Positions 12,295 to 19,195 of a DNA stretch of 19,195 bases are shown here, piece by piece. The notes under the pieces are model-generated. The model did not search any database and had not been told where the DNA came from. It saw nothing but the letters and a program-made list of their open reading frames with translations. Position 1 is the stretch's first letter; each line of letters begins with the position of its first letter. This stretch comes from Candidatus Parcubacteria bacterium (GTDB taxonomy: Bacteria; Patescibacteriota; Patescibacteriia; Patescibacteriales; UBA12075). The translations under genes were made by a program, and so were the position numbers. The stretch lies in NCBI GenBank assembly GCA_023142215.1, contig JAGLJW010000028.1, positions 1-19,195 on the forward strand. Direction: 5' to 3'.

Positions 12295-13881
12295 TTATTT
12301 TCTTCCGTACAAAAAATCCAAAAAACTTTCGCCATTCATTTCCTTGGGTGATTTTATATTAAATAACTCTAAAATCGTTGGAGCAATATCTGCGATAACA
12401 TAATCAGATGATAATGCTTTTGATGATAAAGGGTTTTGTTTTGCATCTTGTGCAACAAACCAACAAGGAACTGGATTAATTGAATGTTCGGTATCCACTT
12501 CTCCTGTTTCCATTTTTATCATTTCTTCAATATTTCCATGATCTGCCGTAATAATTAAACAACCATCTTTTTTCAACACAACTTCAATTAATTGCTCTAA
12601 ACATTTATCAACAACCTCACAAGCTTTAATTCCTGCACTCAAGATACCCGTATGTCCCACCATGTCCGAATTAGCATAATTTACCAAAATAAAATCATGC
12701 TTACCTTTTTTGACTACCTTAATTAATTTCTCTGTAATTTCAAAAGCACTCATTTCTGGAATCTCTGCATACGATTCACAATTTTTTGATGGGATAAAAA
12801 TTCTATCTTCATCTAAAAATGGCTGGCTCTTGCCACCATTGAAGAAATAAGTTACATGTGCAAATTTCTCGGTTTCTGCAATCCTTAATTGTTTATAATT
12901 ATTCTGCGATAATATTTCACCAATCCTGGTTGTAATTTTTTGTGGTCCAAATAAAATATTCTCACTAAGACCCTCTTCGTATTCTGTCATGCAAACATAA
13001 TTTATATTAACTTCATCAATTAAATTGAATCTATTAAAACCTGTTTCAGTAAAAACCCTAGTCATCTGTCTTGATCTGTCTCTTCTATAATTAAAACAAA
13101 AAATAGTATCATTATTATTTATTTTTCCAACAGGCATATTATTTTCATCAACAATAACAGTAGGCTCCAAATATTCATCACCTTTACCTTTTTTGTATTG
13201 CATATTAATCGCATGTAGTGGATCTTGTGCTTTCCTTCCTTCACATTTAATCATAGCCTTATAGGCCTTTTCAATTCTGTCCCAATTATTATTTCTGTCC
13301 ATAGAAAAATATCTACCGCTAACAGTAGCAATTTTTCCTATTTTAATTTCTTTTATTTTTCTTTGGAGTTGTTCAACAAACTTTACAGCATCTTTGGGTC
13401 TCGTATCACGACCATCAGTAACAACATGAATAAAAACATCAACAAGTCCCCTTTTTTTAGCTATATCTAAAATTGCAAATAAATGATCAATATGGGCATG
13501 CACACCACCGTCACTACATAGTCCCCATAAGTGCAAAGCTCTTTTATTGTTTTTTAAATAATTAAAAGTTTCAATTAATAATTCTTTTTCTTCAAATTCA
13601 TGGTCTTGAATAGAAGAATTAATAACAGGCAAATACTGAAAAATTATTTGCCCAGAACCAATCGTCTGATGTCCAACTTCTGAATTTCCATAAACACCCC
13701 AAGGAAGACCAACAGCTGGACCAGAAGCATTTAATAATAATTTAGGATAATTTTTATTTAATCTATCTATTGTTGGTGTATTAGCATGAGCAACAGCATT
13801 ACCCACAGTATTACCCCATTCTCCCCAGCCATCCAAAATCACTAGAACAACTGGTATTCTTTTAGCAACTTTTTTTTTCAT
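12295..13881 (-). CDS. gpmI: 2,3-bisphosphoglycerate-independent phosphoglycerate mutase
   Basis: Interconverts 3- and 2-phosphoglycerate in lower glycolysis using two Mn2+ ions and a phosphoserine intermediate. The 528 residues are slightly longer than the usual ~510. Motifs: VVLVILDGWGEWGN (11-24, metal Asp17), GNSEVGHQTIGSG (65-77) with nucleophile Ser67, HVVTDGRDTRPKD for substrate binding, FNYRRDRSRQMTR, LVNYANSDMVGHTG, and CLIITADHGNIEEM with metal Asp and His near the end. The ATG at 13881 lies within the end of the aldolase gene (20-nt overlap), so the two are translated from one message. No Shine-Dalgarno. It is the last gene of the carbohydrate block. Confidence 0.97.
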   Translation of the reverse strand: MKKKVAKRIPVVLVILDGWGEWGNTVGNAVAHANTPTIDRLNKNYPKLLLNASGPAVGLPWGVYGNSEVGHQTIGSGQIIFQYLPVINSSIQDHEFEEKELLIETFNYLKNNKRALHLWGLCSDGGVHAHIDHLFAILDIAKKRGLVDVFIHVVTDGRDTRPKDAVKFVEQLQRKIKEIKIGKIATVSGRYFSMDRNNNWDRIEKAYKAMIKCEGRKAQDPLHAINMQYKKGKGDEYLEPTVIVDENNMPVGKINNNDTIFCFNYRRDRSRQMTRVFTETGFNRFNLIDEVNINYVCMTEYEEGLSENILFGPQKITTRIGEILSQNNYKQLRIAETEKFAHVTYFFNGGKSQPFLDEDRIFIPSKNCESYAEIPEMSAFEITEKLIKVVKKGKHDFILVNYANSDMVGHTGILSAGIKACEVVDKCLEQLIEVVLKKDGCLIITADHGNIEEMIKMETGEVDTEHSINPVPCWFVAQDAKQNPLSSKALSSDYVIADIAPTILELFNIKSPKEMNGESFLDFLYGRK

Positions 13882-14797
13882 TTTTTAAGTATTTATTGTA
13901 CGCTTCTTCTGCGCTTTTATTTTCTAAAGTAATCGCTGATACCGCATTAGCCATATTGACTGCGTCATCAAGATTATTCTGATATATATTTCTACCAATT
14001 GCATTTCCATAAGTGCCTGTGGTATGTTTTTGATTATAAATATTTTTTAAAAATTTCTTTGGCTTCATTTTGCTACCACCAACACAAATTACTTTACTTC
14101 GCCCAGCAGCATTCACAACTTCTTTAAATTTTTCTGCAGTATATTTGTCACATTTACTATAAGGATAATTAACTTTTACAAAATCTGCACCTAAACAAGC
14201 GGCTACCCCAGCACCACCCGCAATCAAATGAATATCTTTTTCATTCTTTACAGCCACACCTCTAGGATACATCCACAATACAACAATCAAGCCATTTTTA
14301 TGTGCTTGATAAATAAGATGAGCTGCCTGATTAAACATATTTGATTCATACCAGCTACCTAAATAAATTGTATATCCTACACCGACAATATTTAATTTTG
14401 ACTGTTTTTTAAATTCAAGAATCTCGTCTAAATGAATCCAAATATCAGAAAAAGGATCTTTATATTGTTTAGTTAAAAGATTAGTTTTGGAATTCATTTT
14501 TATCAAATACGGAATTTTTGGATAATCACGACCATAAAAACTTAAAAGACCCATTTGAGTAGCAAACACTCCAATCTTAGCTTTTTCGGCAATTTTAAAA
14601 TAATGTTCAGGATCTGCTACTTCTTTTGGAATATTTTTACCTACAAAATCATCATTCAAGTGTTCCACTTTCTGATCACCTGCAAACATCATTAAATTAC
14701 CTGTGCCATGAGTGATTAAATTGTAATTATCAATATATTCTTTTTCTTTTGTCTTAGGTACACTAAGCGGTATATGAATTTTTTGAGACATAAGCAT
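13862..14797 (-). CDS. Class I fructose-bisphosphate aldolase, archaeal/DhnA type
   Basis: Cleaves fructose 1,6-bisphosphate to triose phosphates through a Schiff base. The 311 residues form a TIM-barrel of the DhnA/DeoC-like family and not the class II zinc enzyme. LMMFAGDQKVEHLND (35-49) is the substrate/start motif. The probable Schiff-base Lys208 is in GADFVKVNYP (203-212), and ICVGGSK (237-243) and GNAIGRNIYQ (264-273) are the phosphate-binding strands. The start could be 14797 or the second ATG at 14791; neither has a ribosome site. It overlaps gpmI by 20 nt downstream and follows glgA after a 73-bp gap, where no clear promoter is seen beyond AT-rich TATA-like boxes. Confidence 0.9.
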   Translation of the reverse strand: MLMSQKIHIPLSVPKTKEKEYIDNYNLITHGTGNLMMFAGDQKVEHLNDDFVGKNIPKEVADPEHYFKIAEKAKIGVFATQMGLLSFYGRDYPKIPYLIKMNSKTNLLTKQYKDPFSDIWIHLDEILEFKKQSKLNIVGVGYTIYLGSWYESNMFNQAAHLIYQAHKNGLIVVLWMYPRGVAVKNEKDIHLIAGGAGVAACLGADFVKVNYPYSKCDKYTAEKFKEVVNAAGRSKVICVGGSKMKPKKFLKNIYNQKHTTGTYGNAIGRNIYQNNLDDAVNMANAVSAITLENKSAEEAYNKYLKNEKKSC

Positions 14798-14870
14798 AAT
14801 AACTTTAAAATATAACTAATTATATTTTTATTTTAACACAAATTCATCTTTTTTTAAACTATTCAATTTT

Positions 14871-16283
14871 TTAACTTTTCATTGATTTATACATCTTTAA
14901 ATAATCCTTAGCAGATTTATCCCATGAAAAATCTTTTGTCATTCCGTTTTTCATTAAAGACTCCCATTGTTTTGGTTTGTTGTAATATATATTAAGAGCT
15001 TGTTTTAATGTTCTTTTTAAGGCAACTTTTGACATTGGTTTAAAAGAAAATCCAACTTTTGCATCAACAGTATCAACTAAACCGCCCGTTGCACGCACTA
15101 CTGGCACAGTTCCATATCGCATGGCAATCATTTGTGTTAAACCACATGGTTCATATCGTGATGGAATAATAAATATGTCGGATGAAGCATAAATTCTTCT
15201 AGCAATTCCCAAATCAAACATAATTTTGGCACTCATTTTTTTTGGATATTTTTTTGCTAGCTCTGTTAAATATTTTTCATATTTTTTTTGTCCTGTTCCT
15301 AAAAATACATATTGACAATTCAAGCTCATTAAATCTTCAGTAATAAGTTCTAAACCTTTTTGTAATGCTAAACGCGTAACCAAACCAACTACTGCAATAT
15401 TTTTATCTTGTGGTAAACCAAGTTCTTTTTGAAGTAATAATTTATTGGCAATTTTATTTTTTAAAGAAGTTGTACTAAATTTTTTCTTAATGAATTTATC
15501 TTTCATTGGATGAAATTTATTAACATCAATTCCGTTTAATACACCAGAAAGTTTTTCTTTGTTTTTTCTAAGTAAAGTCTCAAGCCCTGCGCCATATTCC
15601 TTGGTCATAATTTCCCTCGCATATGTAGGACTTACTGTGCTTACTTGATTTGCTCCAATTATACCCTCGGACATCAAATTAACTTGCTTCCCACGTTTTT
15701 TTCCAATCAAATTCAAATCTTTTTTTGTTAAATTAGCAATCTTTAAACTACTAAATCCTGTTTTTCCTTGATAGTTTAAATTATGAATTGTATAAAATGC
15801 TTTAATATCTTTGAAATATTCAAAATCGCTAGATGAAATTATATTTGGAATTATGCCTGTATGATAATCATGAGCATGAACAACATCAGGTTTGAAACCA
15901 ATTACGGGCAAAGAATACATTGCAGCTTGAGAAAAAAATAAAAATCTTGGTACATTATCTCCATTTTTATAAATACACTTTCCTCCTAAATATTTTTTAT
16001 TCTCAATTAAATAAACCGTTACTGTACTTCTAGGTAATTTAGTCTTCCAAATATTTATTCTAACAAATTTCCCGTTACTTGGAATTTCAACATTCTCATA
16101 AACTTTTTTCAATTTAAACTTTTTTTCATCAATTGTTTCGTATTTAGGCATTACAATTCTTACATCAACACCAAATTTTTTTAATGCTGGCGGTAAACTA
16201 CCAACAACATCAGCCAAACCTCCCGCTTTAGCAAATGGTGCAACTTCTGCAGAAACCATTAAAACTTTAAATTTTTTAATCAT
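14871..16283 (-). CDS. glgA: Glycogen synthase (GT5)
   Basis: Extends alpha-1,4-glucan from ADP- or UDP-glucose. The 470 residues match bacterial GlgA (about 477). The N-terminal Rossmann domain has the sugar-nucleotide loop KAGGLADVVGSLPPAL (19-34), then VHAHDYHTGIIP and YTIHNLNYQGKTG. The C-terminal domain begins near LNGIDVNKFHP, and carries RLALQKGL and the GT-B glutamate motif YEPCGLTQMIAMRYGTVPVVRATGGLVDTV. Donor preference cannot be told. Its ATG overlaps the stop of the glycosidase gene as ATGA, a sign of coupling. No ADP-glucose pyrophosphorylase or branching enzyme is in the window. Confidence 0.96.
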   Translation of the reverse strand: MIKKFKVLMVSAEVAPFAKAGGLADVVGSLPPALKKFGVDVRIVMPKYETIDEKKFKLKKVYENVEIPSNGKFVRINIWKTKLPRSTVTVYLIENKKYLGGKCIYKNGDNVPRFLFFSQAAMYSLPVIGFKPDVVHAHDYHTGIIPNIISSSDFEYFKDIKAFYTIHNLNYQGKTGFSSLKIANLTKKDLNLIGKKRGKQVNLMSEGIIGANQVSTVSPTYAREIMTKEYGAGLETLLRKNKEKLSGVLNGIDVNKFHPMKDKFIKKKFSTTSLKNKIANKLLLQKELGLPQDKNIAVVGLVTRLALQKGLELITEDLMSLNCQYVFLGTGQKKYEKYLTELAKKYPKKMSAKIMFDLGIARRIYASSDIFIIPSRYEPCGLTQMIAMRYGTVPVVRATGGLVDTVDAKVGFSFKPMSKVALKRTLKQALNIYYNKPKQWESLMKNGMTKDFSWDKSAKDYLKMYKSMKS

Positions 16284-17470
16284 ATTTTACTTACTTTATT
16301 ATTTATAATATCATATGCATAAATATACATCCCCGCATTCCATGATTGTCCTCGTTTTCCCATGGCTCGTTTATTTTTTCCATGAAACCATTCATTGAAA
16401 GCCCAATTTCCTTTTTCATTGGTTTGAGCTAATTTTTCCAAAGCATTTTTTGCTTCAGTTTTCATCCCAGCTTTATGTAAAGCTATTACCCAAAAACCAC
16501 CGACAAAAGGCCAAATACCACCGTTGTGATATTTGTTTGGAAGATTTTGATTATGTCGTTTCATATATTCACGCCAAAAAACAGATTTTTTTGTAATTGG
16601 TTTTAAGCTAACTTTTACTGATAATTGTTCATCAATTTTATTTTCAATGGCATATTGCAAGAATTTTTTTTGATTTACTTTAGATCCAAGATTAAAAATT
16701 ACAGCCAACAAATTTCCAAAAATATCAATATCCTCATTTTCTGGATATTGAGCATAATTCACAAAACTCAAATAATAATTAAAATTCTTCTTTCTATTTA
16801 CATGACTAATCACTCGTGCTAATCTGGAATTTTCTTTTTTTATCTTACTCGAAACTTTTATAGTTTGATCAAATAAATAATTAAAATTTTCTTTTGTTTT
16901 TTCTGCACCGTCAAGTTTATACAATTCTTTCACTTTAAACCAAAGTGCATTAGCATTAAGCACATAAGCTGATCGTGGCATAATATCTGCCCAATCAGCA
17001 GCTTCATTATGTTCAATCAAACAGAATGGTGGATTTTCATGAGCTTGTAAAAAGAAAATTGCTTTTTTAATTTCCTTTTTATATTTTTTAGAGAATTTAA
17101 AATTTGATTTTACTTTATCATCAAAATTTTTTACTGCTATTAACCACCATAGTGTTGAATCAAGACTAGTTAAATACCAAAAACTAGATTGTTTTTTTAT
17201 TGGTTTTACATAAGTTGGTATTTGCCCATTTATTCCTTGGTATTTTACTAAGATTTCAAGCCCAGCCTTAGTAGATTTAATTAATTCTTTATTACCTAAA
17301 CTCACTATTCCCAGAGAACAAATAGAAGCATCTCGTCCAAATACACTTAAATAATTTTTTTTTTCTGCAACTTTTGACGGACTACAAGCTAAAATTCCAT
17401 ATTCAGTTGAATTCTTTTTTAAAAGTTCAATTGATTTTTTATAACATTGATCAATTATATTTTCATTCAT
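16280..17470 (-). CDS. (alpha/alpha)6-barrel glycoside hydrolase, amylo-alpha-1,6-glucosidase / GH100-like
   Basis: Probably trims alpha-glucan branches or a disaccharide; the exact substrate is uncertain. Counted from the ATG at 17470 the protein has 396 residues. Motifs that fit the debranching-enzyme and neutral-invertase superfamily are FGRDAS (44-49), TSLDSTLWW (101-109), EAADWADIMPR (156-166), YHNGGIWPFVGGFW (about 314-327), NEWFHG (about 359) and GQSWNAGMY (about 374-382); the acidic residues of the middle and late motifs are the likely catalytic pair. An upstream TTG at 17488 is possible but unlikely: ATG at 17470 begins 4 bp after the kinase stop. It overlaps glgA by 4 nt, tying it to glycogen turnover. 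Confidence 0.82.
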   Translation of the reverse strand: MNENIIDQCYKKSIELLKKNSTEYGILACSPSKVAEKKNYLSVFGRDASICSLGIVSLGNKELIKSTKAGLEILVKYQGINGQIPTYVKPIKKQSSFWYLTSLDSTLWWLIAVKNFDDKVKSNFKFSKKYKKEIKKAIFFLQAHENPPFCLIEHNEAADWADIMPRSAYVLNANALWFKVKELYKLDGAEKTKENFNYLFDQTIKVSSKIKKENSRLARVISHVNRKKNFNYYLSFVNYAQYPENEDIDIFGNLLAVIFNLGSKVNQKKFLQYAIENKIDEQLSVKVSLKPITKKSVFWREYMKRHNQNLPNKYHNGGIWPFVGGFWVIALHKAGMKTEAKNALEKLAQTNEKGNWAFNEWFHGKNKRAMGKRGQSWNAGMYIYAYDIINNKVSKI

Positions 17471-17474
17471 AAAT

Positions 17475-18044
17475 TTATTTTTCACCAATCCATCTCAAAA
17501 TTTTATTAACCAAACTATAATCAGGTAATTGATTGGTTTCAATAATTAAATTTGGAATTGTTGTTTTTTCTAACTCTTTTAAATATTCTCGTTGCTGATT
17601 TATATACCATTTTGGATTATGCAAAATTCTTTCGTATTGAGGATAAAGTTTTAACCTGTCTTGAATTCTCTTTTTAAGTAGTTCTTCATCTTCTGGAAAT
17701 TTAATAAGAATAATTCTAAAATCAAGCTCTTGAAGTCTTTGCTCTGTATTAAAATAATCAATATTAATTTTTCTATGCAAACGATTATAAACTATATCAG
17801 AAATAAAAAACTTCTCAATTAAAAGATTTTTTCTTCGTAATGTGGTAAAAATATCTAAATAACTTTTTATAACAGGCTTACCATATTCAGTTCCATAAAT
17901 CCCCACATCACAATTAAACCAATGGCAACCATTAAGTAAAATTCCCTCCTGATTGTATTTTGGCTCAAGGTAATCATAAACTTGACTCATTAACCAACTT
18001 TTTCCTGCAAGTTCAGCACCTTCGAAAATAATTTTATGATTCAT
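17475..18044 (-). CDS. P-loop nucleoside/nucleotide kinase-like protein
   Basis: A 189-residue protein with Walker A GAELAGKS (9-16) in MNHKIIFEGAELAGKSWLM, the layout of thymidylate kinases and deoxynucleoside kinases. FISDIVYNRLHRK (79-91) matches the family's D-R region after strand 3, RIILIKFPEDEELLKKRIQDR (110-130) resembles the LID-leading strand and arginine region, and the end IIETNQ is the last strand. The acceptor could be a nucleoside, nucleotide or a sugar derivative; I cannot say. It is the first gene of the block with glycosidase, GlgA, aldolase and mutase. Upstream lie a TATACT box without a clear -35, and a palindromic repeat. Confidence 0.75.
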   Translation of the reverse strand: MNHKIIFEGAELAGKSWLMSQVYDYLEPKYNQEGILLNGCHWFNCDVGIYGTEYGKPVIKSYLDIFTTLRRKNLLIEKFFISDIVYNRLHRKINIDYFNTEQRLQELDFRIILIKFPEDEELLKKRIQDRLKLYPQYERILHNPKWYINQQREYLKELEKTTIPNLIIETNQLPDYSLVNKILRWIGEK

Positions 18045-18140
18045 ATGTTTAAATTTAATATTAAATACTAATTTATCCTAAATTCCTATGCTTATAGTAT
18101 ATCAATTTTTGTATTAAATATTTATTAACTAAAAATAACG

Positions 18141-18247
18141 TAACTACTTATTGTCGTTCTGAGCTTGTCGAAGAATCTCGTTGTTGATATAGTGTTGCGT
18201 AATCATCGGGATTCTTCGACAAGCTCAGAATGACAGTGATAAGTGAT
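18141..18247. repeat. Palindromic intergenic repeat, copy 3
   Basis: TTGTCGTTCTGAGCTTGTCG-AAGAATCTCG (18151-18180) and its inverted copy CGGGATTCTTCGACAAGCTC-AGAATGACAG (18207-18236) form near-perfect 28-30-bp arms around a 26-bp loop, with the outer bases also partly matched. Best-preserved copy in the window; it fills the 252-bp gap between the PHP gene and the kinase gene, where I see nothing else. Confidence 0.88.
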
Positions 18248-18296
18248 ATGTTTACTATGTTTTATTCAGAGTGATAATAATTTTATAATTTCTATT

Positions 18297-19163
18297 CTAT
18301 TTAATAATCTTACTAACACCTTTCAAGAACTTTGAATCAATTTTAAAATAATCCCATGAATTTTGCAACAGGGCATGTTGTCCTTCACTTTTATGATAAT
18401 CAGAACCACCTGTCATTCTCCAGCCAATTTTTCTAGCCAAAAACTGAATATACATAATAGTATTAATTGAATGGTGTGGAGATAAAACTTCCACGCCGTC
18501 AATACCTAAATCTTTTAACTGCATAAAAAAATCTTCTGTCACTTTTCCATATTTTCCTGGATGATTTAAAATTAATTGACCACCAATTTTTTTTCTAATT
18601 TTGATCACTCTTTTAATGCTAATATATGATTCATAAAGCACTCCATATTTTTCATTTTTAAAAAACTCACGAATTACATCTCTCTCCCTGAAATCACTGT
18701 TATTTAAAATTTTAGCAACTTTTTTTCTATTATAAGATAATTTAATTAAATCATCCACCACGTGATTAATTGGTACATAATGGTTATAACTATCTATAAT
18801 TCTATCAATATTTAATATAAAACCTTCTTTTTTAACTAAGTTTTCCAATATCCCCCTAACACGTCCTCTTCTTCTCATTTGAGTATCACGCAATAATTTA
18901 TGAAGTTCAGAAGAAGAACAATCAAAATTGTACCATAAAACATTAAATTTTTTACCATTGAGTTTAACATACAATTCAAGCCCTGGTAAAAATTTAATTT
19001 TAAATTTTTTACAAGCTTTTTTAAACTCTTCCAGCCCACTAACTGTATCATGATCAGTAAGCGAAGCGACTTGGACTCCTCTATTTTTGAGAAATTCAAC
19101 AAGCTGAACTGGAGTCATGTATCCGTCAGAATATGTTGAATGTAATTGCAAATCTATTAACAT
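18297..19163 (-). CDS. PHP-domain metal-dependent phosphoesterase
   Basis: PHP-fold hydrolases include histidinol phosphatase and nucleotide phosphoesterases such as RNase AM. The 288 residues have the start IDLQLHSTYSDG (3-14), SLTDHDTVSG (34-43), FLPGLELYV (54-62), LILNHPGKYG (about 196-205) and a final GGSDYHK, giving most metal ligands. The first ligand His of the usual DLHxH motif is Gln6 here; other PHP proteins have Q at this site, so activity is not excluded. ATG at 19163 gives the standard PHP start; no Shine-Dalgarno. Transcription runs toward the carbohydrate block but a palindromic repeat intervenes. Confidence 0.88.
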   Translation of the reverse strand: MLIDLQLHSTYSDGYMTPVQLVEFLKNRGVQVASLTDHDTVSGLEEFKKACKKFKIKFLPGLELYVKLNGKKFNVLWYNFDCSSSELHKLLRDTQMRRRGRVRGILENLVKKEGFILNIDRIIDSYNHYVPINHVVDDLIKLSYNRKKVAKILNNSDFRERDVIREFFKNEKYGVLYESYISIKRVIKIRKKIGGQLILNHPGKYGKVTEDFFMQLKDLGIDGVEVLSPHHSINTIMYIQFLARKIGWRMTGGSDYHKSEGQHALLQNSWDYFKIDSKFLKGVSKIIK

Positions 19164-19173
19164 ATTATTATGG

Positions 19174-19195
19174 GTCTGTCACCAAACTACAGTTT
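19174..19195. repeat. 22-nt repeat at right window edge, copy 2
   Basis: GTCTGTCACCAAACTACAGT plus TT differs from 6661-6682 at one base (A for G at base 8). It is cut by the window end, so the repeat may be longer. It lies 11 bp before the PHP start codon. Confidence 0.6.

Noticed and set aside
17471..17488. TTG start for the glycosidase
   Set aside because: It would add six residues inside the kinase end; ATG at 17470 directly follows the kinase stop and is more typical.
1..19195. CRISPR array, prophage or intact insertion sequence
   Set aside because: No regularly spaced direct repeats, phage structural genes or transposase were seen on either strand.
1..19195. Recoded TGA (Gracilibacteria/SR1 type)
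   Set aside because: Genes end at TGA at expected family lengths, as in the glycosidase stop overlapping the glgA start.

Overview
The window is AT-rich bacterial DNA (about 30% G+C in most genes), densely packed, and uses the standard code (TGA works as a stop, for example in the ATGA overlap at 16280-16283). Small single-domain genes, an archaeal-type (DhnA-like) class I fructose-bisphosphate aldolase, a stand-alone ferredoxin, ComM, SmpB/tmRNA and a near absence of Shine-Dalgarno sequences suggest a Candidate Phyla Radiation (Patescibacteria) genome, Falkowbacteria-like. That assignment is inference from gene style; no 16S gene is present.

Layout. 1-701 (-) is the 5' half of guaB, with higher G+C and a strong ribosome site, unlike its neighbours. 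After a 220 bp spacer with a long inverted repeat come trpS (-), a palindromic repeat and an MFS transporter (-). The MFS gene shares overlapping divergent promoters with smpB (+). smpB runs into the tmRNA gene after only 6 bp and then to tRNA-Leu(UAA) and a terminator, probably one unit. A ROK-family kinase (-) follows, divergent from an unrecognised Cys-rich, zinc-ribbon-like protein (+). Next is a (+) unit of tRNA-Cys, yebC and ruvC, then a bifunctional GDP-mannose enzyme (manC/algA type).

9632-10484 has no long ORF. It holds an 18-bp palindrome, a near-consensus promoter, a roughly 380-nt structured RNA candidate ending in a strong terminator, and two palindromic repeat elements. I could not match the RNA to RNase P, SRP, 6S or tmRNA. 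It is the best candidate here for something undescribed.

10485-19195 is mostly minus-strand: comM; a divergent small ferredoxin (+) that meets gpmI tail to tail; and a central-carbon block in the transcription order P-loop kinase, (alpha/alpha)6-barrel glycosidase, glycogen synthase, class I aldolase, phosphoglycerate mutase, with overlaps or very small gaps. Upstream is a PHP-domain phosphoesterase. The block links glycogen/alpha-glucan turnover to lower glycolysis; the kinase's role in it is unknown.

Four dispersed palindromic elements (2050-2187, 10214-10295, 10304-10431, 18141-18247) occupy intergenic gaps. A 22-nt sequence before tRNA-Cys recurs at the right edge of the window.
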